Below are positions 57,232 to 64,000 of a DNA stretch of 64,000 bases, one piece after another. Origin of the DNA: Paraburkholderia mimosarum LMG 23256 = NBRC 106338 (GTDB lineage: Bacteria; Pseudomonadota; Gammaproteobacteria; Burkholderiales; Burkholderiaceae). The first letter of the stretch is position 1; every line of letters begins with the position of its first letter. The translations under genes were made by a program, and so were the position numbers. The stretch is from the NCBI RefSeq assembly GCF_000739815.1, contig NZ_BBJJ01000017.1, positions 1-64,000 on the forward strand, given 5' to 3'. Below the pieces are notes generated by a model. The model saw only the letters and a program-made list of their open reading frames with translations. It was not told the origin of the DNA and searched no databases.

Positions 57232-57864
57232 ATGAAGCCGATGAGCGCCGTCTCCATTCCAGCTGCATCGATTACCGGCCTCGTCCTCGCGGGCGGCCGC
57301 GGCCAGCGCATGGGCGGCGCGGACAAGGGCCTGCAGATACTGCACGGCAAGCCGCTCGTGGCGCTCGTTCTCGCGCGCCTCGCGCCGCAGGTGGACAGGG
57401 TCGTCATCAGTGCAAATCGCAACTGCGACGCCTATGCGGCGCTCGGCGCGCCATGGCAAGCGGATGTATGCGCCGATACGCTGCCTGACTTCCCCGGCCC
57501 GCTCGCCGGGCTCCTCGCCGGCCTGCGCGCGGCGCGCACGGAGTGGCTGCTCACGGCGCCGTGCGACTCGCCGTGGCTGCCTGCCGACCTCGCAGAGCGG
57601 CTGGGCACTGCCGCGCTCGCCGAACGCGCCGACATCGTGACGGCCACCACGACGAACGCCGAAGGCGTCGTCTCGATGCATCCCGTATTCGCGCTCGTTC
57701 GCACTTCACTCGCGGACGATCTCGCCGCTTACCTCGACGCCGGCGGACGCAAGGTGCGTGCGTGGTACGCGCGCCACACGGCCGCCGAAGTCGCCTTTGC
57801 CGATGAACGCGCGTTTTACAATATCAATTCCTTACAGGAACTGGCCGAACTCGAACGCGCCTGA
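57232..57864 (+). CDS. mobA: Molybdenum cofactor guanylyltransferase
   Basis: 210 residues. It attaches GMP to molybdopterin. The nucleotide loop is GLVLAGGRGQRMGGADKGLQ; WLLTAPCDSPWLPADLAERL carries the conserved Asp for Mg. It starts six bases after moaA. The Met at 57241 is an alternative start. Confidence 0.93.
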   Translation: MKPMSAVSIPAASITGLVLAGGRGQRMGGADKGLQILHGKPLVALVLARLAPQVDRVVISANRNCDAYAALGAPWQADVCADTLPDFPGPLAGLLAGLRAARTEWLLTAPCDSPWLPADLAERLGTAALAERADIVTATTTNAEGVVSMHPVFALVRTSLADDLAAYLDAGGRKVRAWYARHTAAEVAFADERAFYNINSLQELAELERA

Positions 57865-57972
57865 ACCGCAATCGGGTGGCGCCCGGCCAGCCGCCATTCC
57901 CGGCACGCGGCCGGCATACCCGCCTGGACGATCGCCGCACACGCCGTGCGGGCGCGACGCTTCCCCCACTCG

Positions 57973-59298
57973 ATGACCACGCTTAACCATCCGTCCGGCA
58001 CCGCCGGGTGCATCAGCCAGTACGATCCGCAAGCTTTGCCCGTCAGCGCCGCACAGGCCATCGTGCTGCAGTGGGTGACGCCGCTCGCGGCGAGCGAGCG
58101 CGTGCCCCTGCGGCATGCGCTCGCTCGCGTGCTGGCCGAAGACGTGATCTCGCCCATCGACGTCCCCGCGCACGACAACGCCGCCATGGACGGCTACGCG
58201 TTCGACGGCGCGGCGCTGGCTGCGGCCGGCGCATCGGGCGACGGCGCCCCGGCCCGGCTCACGCTCGCGGTGTGCGGCAAGGCATTCGCCGGCCATCCCT
58301 ACACGGGCGGCGTCGCCGCGGGTACTTGCGTGCGCATCATGACGGGCGCCCCGATGCCCGCGGGCTGCGACACCGTCGTGCCGCAAGAACGCGTCGAGAC
58401 GCATGGCGAAGCGATCACGTTCGACGCCAACGCCGTCACGCGCGGCGCGAATGCCCGCCGCAAGGGCGAGGACCTCGCGTGCGGCGGCGTGGCGCTTGCG
58501 GCCGGCCGCTTGCTGCGCGCTTCCGACATCGGCTTGCTGGCCTCGCTCGGCCTCGTCGAGGCGAACGTCAGGCGGCGCCTGCGCGTCGCCTACTTCTCGA
58601 CCGGCGACGAATTGCGCTCGCCCGGCGAGCCGCTCGACCCCGGCTGCATCTACGACAGCAACCGCTACGCGCTCGGCGCGATGCTCCAGCGCCTGAACGT
58701 CGAGCCGATCGACCTGGGCGTCGTGCGCGATGACCCTGCCGCGCTGGCCGCCACGCTGAAGCTCGCAGCCGAAACCGCCGATGTCGTGCTAACCTCCGGC
58801 GGCGTCTCGGTCGGCGAAGCCGATTTCACGCGCACCCAGTTGCAGGCGCTGGGCGACGTCTCCTTCTGGGGTCTCGCCATGCGCCCCGGCCGCCCGCTCG
58901 CGTTCGGCCGCATCTGGTCGGGCGGTCGCCCCGGCGCGGGCCGCGCGGCGCTCCTGTTCGGCCTGCCCGGCAACCCGGTCGCGACGATGGTCTCGTTCTA
59001 TCAGATCGTGCGCCCCGCCCTCATGGCGATGGCGGGTGCGAGCCCTCAGCCAGTGCCGCTCGTGCCGGCGCTCTGCGATCAGTCGATCAGGAAGCGCCCT
59101 GGCCGCACCGAATTCCAGCGCGGCCTCGCGCGCCGTGACGCCAGCGGCCATTGGCGAGTCACGCCGACGGGCTCGCAAAGCTCGGGCGCGCTCAGCACGA
59201 TGAGCGAGGCGAACTGCTTCATCGTGCTTGCCCACGAGGCCGGGGACCTCGATGCCGGCGACGCCGTCGACATCATGCTGTTCGATGGACTCGTCTAG
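57973..59298 (+). CDS. moeA: Molybdopterin molybdenumtransferase
   Basis: 441 residues from the ATG at 57973. It inserts molybdate into adenylated molybdopterin. IDVPAHDNAAMDGYAFDG is the domain I signature; TSGGVSVGEADFT and LFGLPGNPVATMVSFYQIVR are molybdate/MPT-binding segments; the C-terminal domain IV includes GSQSSGALSTMSEANCFIVL. A GTG at 57946 is an alternative start. It completes the cofactor cluster with moaA and mobA. Confidence 0.94.
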   Translation: MTTLNHPSGTAGCISQYDPQALPVSAAQAIVLQWVTPLAASERVPLRHALARVLAEDVISPIDVPAHDNAAMDGYAFDGAALAAAGASGDGAPARLTLAVCGKAFAGHPYTGGVAAGTCVRIMTGAPMPAGCDTVVPQERVETHGEAITFDANAVTRGANARRKGEDLACGGVALAAGRLLRASDIGLLASLGLVEANVRRRLRVAYFSTGDELRSPGEPLDPGCIYDSNRYALGAMLQRLNVEPIDLGVVRDDPAALAATLKLAAETADVVLTSGGVSVGEADFTRTQLQALGDVSFWGLAMRPGRPLAFGRIWSGGRPGAGRAALLFGLPGNPVATMVSFYQIVRPALMAMAGASPQPVPLVPALCDQSIRKRPGRTEFQRGLARRDASGHWRVTPTGSQSSGALSTMSEANCFIVLAHEAGDLDAGDAVDIMLFDGLV

Positions 59299-59365
59299 CA
59301 CAGCGGCGCGTCAGACGCCAACAATCGTATCCACACGTCCACACCTGCAAAACGGACCGACTACT

Positions 59366-59641
59366 ATGAAAAAACAGATTTCGTTCATCGCTGCGGGACA
59401 GACCGCCAAGGCGCTCATCCTCGTCTATCTGACCTTCAGCGTGCCGATCGTGCTGCTCGGCGTGCTCGTGGCGTTCGTGCGCTATGGGTCGGTTGAGCTC
59501 TCCACCATCTTCAGCGCGCTGCTGCTCAATGCGATCGTCGGCTTCATCCTGCTGTGGATCGCGTGCCATGCCTATAACTGGGTCGCGTCGCGCTTCGGCG
59601 GCATCGAGATCCACCTCTCCGACGTACCCGAGGAAGCCTGA
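59366..59641 (+). CDS. Small two-helix membrane protein, unknown
   Basis: 91 residues. Hydrophobic segments at about 16-41 (LILVYLTFSVPIVLLGVLVA) and 48-71 (FSALLLNAIVGFILLWIACH), then FGGIEIHLSDVPEEA. The stop overlaps the next start (TGATG), so it is translated with the GNAT gene. The family is not recognised by name. Confidence 0.75.
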   Translation: MKKQISFIAAGQTAKALILVYLTFSVPIVLLGVLVAFVRYGSVELSTIFSALLLNAIVGFILLWIACHAYNWVASRFGGIEIHLSDVPEEA

Positions 59642-60138
59642 TGGCCGCGACGATCCGCGCCGCCACGCCTGCCGACGTCGGCGCCATGCATGCGCTGATG
59701 TATGAGCTCGCCGAATTCGAGAAGCTCACGCATTTGTTCACGGGCACGGCCGAAGGGCTCGCCGATGCCCTCTTTGGCACGCGCCCCGCCGCCGAAGCGC
59801 TGGTGGCGGAAGATGCCGGCCGCATCGTCGGCTACGCGCTCTTCTTTCACAACTATTCGACTTTCCTGAGCCGCCGCGGCCTTTATCTCGAAGACCTCTA
59901 CGTGCAACCCTCGCAACGCGGCAGCGGTCTCGGCACGGCGATGCTGCGCGCGCTCGCAGCCATTGCTGTCGAACGCGGCTGCGCCCGCTTCGAGTGGACC
60001 GTGCTCGATTGGAACACGCCGGCCATCGGCTTTTACGAGAAGCTCGGTGCCACCGTGCTGCCGGACTGGCGCGTCGTACGCATGACCGGCGATGCGCTCG
60101 AAAAGCTCGCCGCGCCCGGCGAGCCGGTGATCGGCTGA
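59641..60138 (+). CDS. GNAT acetyltransferase
   Basis: 165 residues. The fold starts ATIRAATPADVGAMHALMYE; the acetyl-CoA loop is LYVQPSQRGSGLGTAMLRAL and the typical end is WNTPAIGFYEKLGATVLPDW. It resembles diamine and small-molecule N-acetyltransferases of this subgroup, but the substrate is unproved. It overlaps the small membrane-protein gene. Confidence 0.88.
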   Translation: MAATIRAATPADVGAMHALMYELAEFEKLTHLFTGTAEGLADALFGTRPAAEALVAEDAGRIVGYALFFHNYSTFLSRRGLYLEDLYVQPSQRGSGLGTAMLRALAAIAVERGCARFEWTVLDWNTPAIGFYEKLGATVLPDWRVVRMTGDALEKLAAPGEPVIG

Positions 60139-60173
60139 GCGCGGCCCGCACGCAACGCACAGGCTCCAACGCG

Positions 60174-60208
60174 AACGGGCCGCCTGCATATCATGCAGGC
60201 GGCCCGTT
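60174..60208. terminator. 16-bp perfect hairpin between convergent genes
   Basis: AACGGGCCGCCTGCAT and its exact complement around a 3-nt loop. There is no long U-run on either side, but the place between the convergent GNAT and rmuC genes favours a terminator. Confidence 0.7.
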
Positions 60209-60231
60209 GTGCTTCAGCAAAGCAGCGCCAG

Positions 60232-61773
60232 TCACTCGTCGCCGAATCCTCCTTCGCTTCCGGCTTCACCACCGCTTTCACCGTTGCTCTGCACGTCGCC
60301 AAGCAGGGTTGCCGCGGCTTCCCCCGGCAACGCCTCCACGTCGCGCAGCTTGCGGTTCATCGCGCGCGTGCGCACTTGCGCCGCCTCGATCGAACGCGTG
60401 ACGGTTTCGAGCTGCGACTTGGTGCGCGCGAGCACGTCGCCGAATTTGCCGAACTCCGTCTTCACGGCGCCGAGCACCTGCCACACTTCGCTCGAGCGCC
60501 GCTCGATCGCGAGCGTGCGGAAACCCATCTGCAGGCTGTTGAGGAGCGCCGTGAGCGTGGTCGGCCCCGCCACGCTCACCCGGCAGTCGCGCTGCAGGAC
60601 ATCGGTCAGGCCGGGACGGCGCAGGATCTCCGCGTAAAGCCCTTCGGTCGGCAGGAATAGCAACGCAAAGTCGGTCGTGTGCGGCGGCGCGATGTATTTC
60701 TCTGCGATCGTGCGCGCCTCCGCGCGAATGCGCAGTTCCAGCGCGCGCCCCGCTTCCTCGATCGCCAGCACGTCCGCGCGCTCCTGCGCATCGACGAGAC
60801 GCTCGTAGTCCTCGCGCGGGAACTTGGCATCGATCGGCAGCCAGACCGGCTCCCCTCCTTCCGCGCCGCTTGCGCCCGTCATGCCGCGCCCGGGCAGACG
60901 AATCGCGAACTCCACGCGCTCGCTGCTCTTCGGCACCGTCGCCACGTTCTTCGCATACTGGTCAGGCGTGAGCATCTGTTCGAGCAACGCTTCGAGCTGC
61001 ACCTCGCCCCACGTGCCGCGCGTTTTCACGTTCGTGAGCACCTTCTTCAGGTCTCCGACGCCCGCCGCCAGCGTCTGCATTTCGCCGAGCCCCCGATGCA
61101 CCTGCTCCAGTCGATCGGAGACGAGCTTGAACGACTCGCCAAGCCGCTGTTCGAGCGTCGCGTGCAGCTTCTCGTCGACGGTGCGGCGCATTTCCTCGAG
61201 CTTCGCCGCATTGTTCGCTTCGATGTCCTTCAGGCGCTGCTCGAGCGTCGCGCGCACTTCGGCGAGGCGCCGGTCGTTGGCTTCGGTCAACTGCGCGAGC
61301 TGCTGCGTGAGCAAGGTGCCGAAGTGGCGCAGCGCGGCGCCCTGCTCGTCGCGCGCCTGCTGGGCCTGCAGATGCAGGCTTTGGCGTACGGCATCGAGCT
61401 GCTGCGTGTTGGTCGCCGTGAGCTTGGCGAGCTGCTGCGCGAAGCCGTCGATCTGGCCGTTCTGCACCGTGGCGATGCTGGCAAGCTGCGCCGCCAGCGC
61501 CTGCTGCACCTGCGCGAAGCCGCTGCCGAACTCGCTGCGCGAGCTCTGCGCCGTGCGCGCCATTTCATTGCGCAACTCGCGTTCGATGCGCTCGGCAGCA
61601 CGTGCCTGCGTATCGGTCGAGGCCGCGAGACGGTCGCTCAGCTGATCGAGCGCGTCGAGCGTGGCCTCGCCGTCGCCGTCCCCACGACGGGCGCGCAGCA
61701 GCGCGACGAGCGTCACGACGAACGCGATCGCCAGCGCGGTGAGCGCCAGCGACATGACTGCGAGCTCACTCAT
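60232..61773 (-). CDS. rmuC: DNA recombination protein RmuC
   Basis: 513 residues. An N-terminal membrane segment (VMSLALTALAIAFVVTLVAL) is followed by a long coiled coil (about 40-235) and the RmuC domain with GTWGEVQLEALLEQMLTPDQ, LPIDAKFPREDYERLVDAQE and a conserved FLPTEGLYAEILRRPGL. It limits inversions at short repeats; the nuclease-fold activity is predicted. It overlaps the dehydrogenase gene by four bases. Confidence 0.93.
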   Translation of the reverse strand: MSELAVMSLALTALAIAFVVTLVALLRARRGDGDGEATLDALDQLSDRLAASTDTQARAAERIERELRNEMARTAQSSRSEFGSGFAQVQQALAAQLASIATVQNGQIDGFAQQLAKLTATNTQQLDAVRQSLHLQAQQARDEQGAALRHFGTLLTQQLAQLTEANDRRLAEVRATLEQRLKDIEANNAAKLEEMRRTVDEKLHATLEQRLGESFKLVSDRLEQVHRGLGEMQTLAAGVGDLKKVLTNVKTRGTWGEVQLEALLEQMLTPDQYAKNVATVPKSSERVEFAIRLPGRGMTGASGAEGGEPVWLPIDAKFPREDYERLVDAQERADVLAIEEAGRALELRIRAEARTIAEKYIAPPHTTDFALLFLPTEGLYAEILRRPGLTDVLQRDCRVSVAGPTTLTALLNSLQMGFRTLAIERRSSEVWQVLGAVKTEFGKFGDVLARTKSQLETVTRSIEAAQVRTRAMNRKLRDVEALPGEAAATLLGDVQSNGESGGEAGSEGGFGDE

Positions 61774-62759
61774 GTACGCGCTTTCCCCTGCACCCCGGGG
61801 TTGATCGGATTGGGCGGCCGCCCCGCGCGCGGGCCTTCGCCGAGCGCGGCGATCAGGTTGTCGGCGGCGAGATTCGCCATGGCGCGGCGCGTGGCTTCGC
61901 TCGCGCTCGCGATGTGCGGCGTGAGCACGACGTTCTCCACTTCGAGCAGCGCCGGATGCACGCTGGGCTCGCCCTCGAATACGTCGAGCCCCGCCGAGGC
62001 GATCTGGCGCGTGCGCAGCGCATGCGCCAACGCCGCGTCGTCGACGATGCCGCCGCGCGCGATGTTGGTGAGCGTCGCGGTGGGCTTCATCTGCGCAAGC
62101 TCCGCGGCGCCGATCGTGTGATGGTTCTCCGGCGTGTAGGGCAGCACGAGCACGACGTGGTCGGCCGCCTTGAGCAGCGCTTCCTTGGAGAGATATTCGG
62201 CGTTCAGTTCGGCCTCGATCTCAGGCGCGACGCGCGAGCGGTTGTGATACACGACGCGCATGTCGAAGCCGCGTGCACGGCGCGCGAGCGCCTGGCCGAT
62301 ACGCCCCATGCCGATGATGCCGAGCGTCGAGCCATGGATGTCCGAGCCGAGAAACGCGTCGAACGACCATTTGCCCCACTTGCCCGCGCGCAGGAAGTGC
62401 TCGGATTCCGTTACGCGGCGCGCGGCCGCCATCATCAGCGCCCAGCCGAAGTCGGCCGTGGTCTCGTTGAGCACGTCGGGCGTGTTGGTGCCGAGCACAT
62501 GGGCTGCGTTGAACGCGGCCATGTCGAAGTTGTTGTAGCCCACCGCCATGTTCGCAACCACACGCAGACGCGGCGCGGCCGCGAGCGTGGCCGCGCCGAT
62601 CGGGTCGCCTGCCGTGAGGGCACCGTCCTTGTCGGCGAGACGCTCGTTGAGCGCCTCCGGCGACAGTGCGTCGCCGTTGTTCCAGTCCACGTCGAAATAC
62701 TGCTTGAGCCGATCGATCACGTCGGGAAAGATCGGGCGCGCCACGAGAATCTTTTGCAT
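61770..62759 (-). CDS. D-2-hydroxyacid dehydrogenase, glyoxylate/hydroxypyruvate reductase-like
   Basis: 329 residues from the ATG at 62757-62759. The NAD(P) loop is STLGIIGMGRIGQALARRAR; catalytic Arg in NIARGGIVDDAALAHAL, Glu in ASAGLDVFEGEPSVHPALLE and His in VVLTPHIASAS. It resembles GhrB/glyoxylate reductase, but substrate preference cannot be settled. Its end overlaps rmuC. Confidence 0.9.
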   Translation of the reverse strand: MQKILVARPIFPDVIDRLKQYFDVDWNNGDALSPEALNERLADKDGALTAGDPIGAATLAAAPRLRVVANMAVGYNNFDMAAFNAAHVLGTNTPDVLNETTADFGWALMMAAARRVTESEHFLRAGKWGKWSFDAFLGSDIHGSTLGIIGMGRIGQALARRARGFDMRVVYHNRSRVAPEIEAELNAEYLSKEALLKAADHVVLVLPYTPENHHTIGAAELAQMKPTATLTNIARGGIVDDAALAHALRTRQIASAGLDVFEGEPSVHPALLEVENVVLTPHIASASEATRRAMANLAADNLIAALGEGPRAGRPPNPINPGVQGKART

Positions 62760-62851
62760 TGTTGCTCTCCACACTTCAGTCGTTCTGTCCGGATGTCCGT
62801 CATTGTTGCGCTTGACGGGGGACTCGGGGAAGTCTTGCGAACGTCCCGCGG

Positions 62852-64000
62852 CTAGACGAAAAAGAGCCAGGTCGCCGCGAGAAAGACCGGCACGAGCAGC
62901 ACCGCCGACCAGCCAAGATAGCCGAAGAAACCCGGCATGCGCACGCCGCGCGACTGCGCGATCGCCTTGACCATGAAGTTCGGCGCGTTGCCGATATAGG
63001 TGAGCGCGCCCATCCAGACCGCCCCTGCCGAGATCGCGGCCAGCGTTTTCGCGCCGCCCGACATGAGCGCTTCGGCGTCGCCGCCCGCGAGATTGAAGAA
63101 CACGAGGTAGGTGGGCGCGTTATCGAGAAACGACGAGAGCAGACCCGTCGCCCAGAAGTACATCGCTTCGTTGGGACGGCCGGGCGCGTCGTTCACGAGC
63201 CGGATCAGCGCGGCGAACGCACCCGCGTCGCCCGCGCGCAGCATCGCGATGACGGGCGTGATCGTCACGAAAATGCCTGCGAAGAGCTTCGCCACCTCGA
63301 CGATCGGCGCCCATTCGAAGCCGTTGTCGGCGCGCGCCGCTTTCGACGTGAAAGCGAGCGAAACCAGTGCGAGCGCAACGAGACCCGTATCGCGCACGAG
63401 GTTCTGCAACTGCAGATGCGCGCCCGCGACTTCGAACACGATGCCCGGACGCCACATGCCGCTCATCAGCACGAGCGCGACGAGCAGCGCGAGCAGCACG
63501 AAGTTCGCCTTGCCGCCGACCGATAGCGCGCCCGTGTCCGGCGTCGGGTCCAGACGCGCCGCGTGCGCCTCGCCGCGGCGGGTGAAGTACCAGGTGTCGA
63601 GCACGTAAAAGACCGCGAGCAGCAAGCCGCAGACGAACAGCATGGGGAGCGCGAGATGTTGCGCAGTCCAGAAGAATCCCACGCCATTGAGGAAGCCGAG
63701 GAAGAGCGGCGGGTCGCCGAGCGGCGTGAGAAGACCGCCCGCATTCGCGACGAGAAAGATGAAGAACACGACGACGTGCACGTTGTGCCGCCGGTTGTCG
63801 TTCGCGCGCAGCAGCGGGCGGATCAGCAGCATCGCAGCGCCCGTCGTGCCCATCACGCTCGCGAGCAACGTGCCCAGCGCGAGGATCGCCGTGTTGGTGC
63901 GCGGCGATCCGTGCAGATTCCCATATACGCAGATGCCGCCCGCGATCGTATAGAGCGCACCGAGCAAGACGATGAACGGGGCATATTCGTCGACGACGGC
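62852..64000 (-). CDS. NhaD-type sodium:proton antiporter, N-terminus beyond the window
   Basis: The frame is open to the window end, so about 383 C-terminal residues are visible and the start lies outside. About ten membrane segments occur. ANAGGLLTPLGDPPLFLGFL and FLDNAPTYLVFFNLAGG are the two re-entrant-loop motifs of the NhaD/ArsB-like ion transporter superfamily, and WMGALTYIGNAPNFMVKAIA is the matching third one. Sodium or lithium export is the likely role; the exact ion is inferred. Confidence 0.85.
   Translation of the reverse strand, partial: AVVDEYAPFIVLLGALYTIAGGICVYGNLHGSPRTNTAILALGTLLASVMGTTGAAMLLIRPLLRANDNRRHNVHVVVFFIFLVANAGGLLTPLGDPPLFLGFLNGVGFFWTAQHLALPMLFVCGLLLAVFYVLDTWYFTRRGEAHAARLDPTPDTGALSVGGKANFVLLALLVALVLMSGMWRPGIVFEVAGAHLQLQNLVRDTGLVALALVSLAFTSKAARADNGFEWAPIVEVAKLFAGIFVTITPVIAMLRAGDAGAFAALIRLVNDAPGRPNEAMYFWATGLLSSFLDNAPTYLVFFNLAGGDAEALMSGGAKTLAAISAGAVWMGALTYIGNAPNFMVKAIAQSRGVRMPGFFGYLGWSAVLLVPVFLAATWLFFV

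Overview
The window reads as chromosome 1 of a Burkholderia-group beta-proteobacterium, most likely Paraburkholderia or a close relative. This is inferred from high G+C, gene order (rpoE-mucA-mucB-degP-lepA-lepB-rnc-era-recO-pdxJ-acpS-nagZ; fabF-acpP-fabG-fabD-fabH-plsX-rpmF-yceD; rne divergent from rluC) and protein style, such as Ala/Pro-rich tails on RNase III and RNase E. No database search was possible.

Bases 1-6705 are a decaying accessory island. They hold a tyrosine-recombinase relic with one in-frame stop (193-627), a small secreted four-cysteine protein (981-1283), an intact IS66-family element (2218-4666) with 8-bp target duplications that splits a small cysteine-rich gene after its third codon, a second decayed IS66 element (4686-5260), an IS3-family transposase tail (5871-6040) and unrecognised fragments. 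A perfect 15-bp hairpin at 6706-6739 marks the return to ordinary chromosome.

6825-18180 carries a DUF2214 membrane protein, a second membrane protein, a family-4 glycosyltransferase, an ABC exporter, otsB-otsA (trehalose), a copper/cytochrome-oxidase assembly set (Sco1, PCu(A)C, CtaG), an ElaA-type GNAT and a DUF2164 protein. 18184-24000 carries tRNA-Gly, tRNA-Gly and tRNA-Cys behind pgsA and uvrC, then earP and efp, the EF-P arginine-rhamnosylation pair. 24252-26178 has a CsbD-like protein and a sigma-54-type response regulator with a GAFNGA loop.

26261-39203 is one long minus-strand run from the envelope-stress sigma factor rpoE and its regulators mucA and mucB, through degP, lepA, lepB, rnc, era, recO, pdxJ and acpS to nagZ. 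39316-46755 is the fatty-acid and phospholipid initiation cluster read from yceD-rpmF to fabF and a YgfX-like gene. 47165-51824 holds maf, an RsmI-like methyltransferase, sppA, a Rieske protein, a Gph-like phosphatase and rluC. 51825-55941 is rne with a long leader. 56104-59298 is moaA-mobA-moeA (molybdenum cofactor). The window ends with a small membrane protein, a GNAT, rmuC, a 2-hydroxyacid dehydrogenase and the C-terminal part of an NhaD-type antiporter.

I found no convincing new multi-gene system. The most unusual items are the datable IS66 insertion and its reconstructable target gene, a four-copy 9-bp GTWACA array upstream of rpoE, the GAFNGA regulator, the four-cysteine duplicated secreted protein and a roughly 830-nt rne leader.
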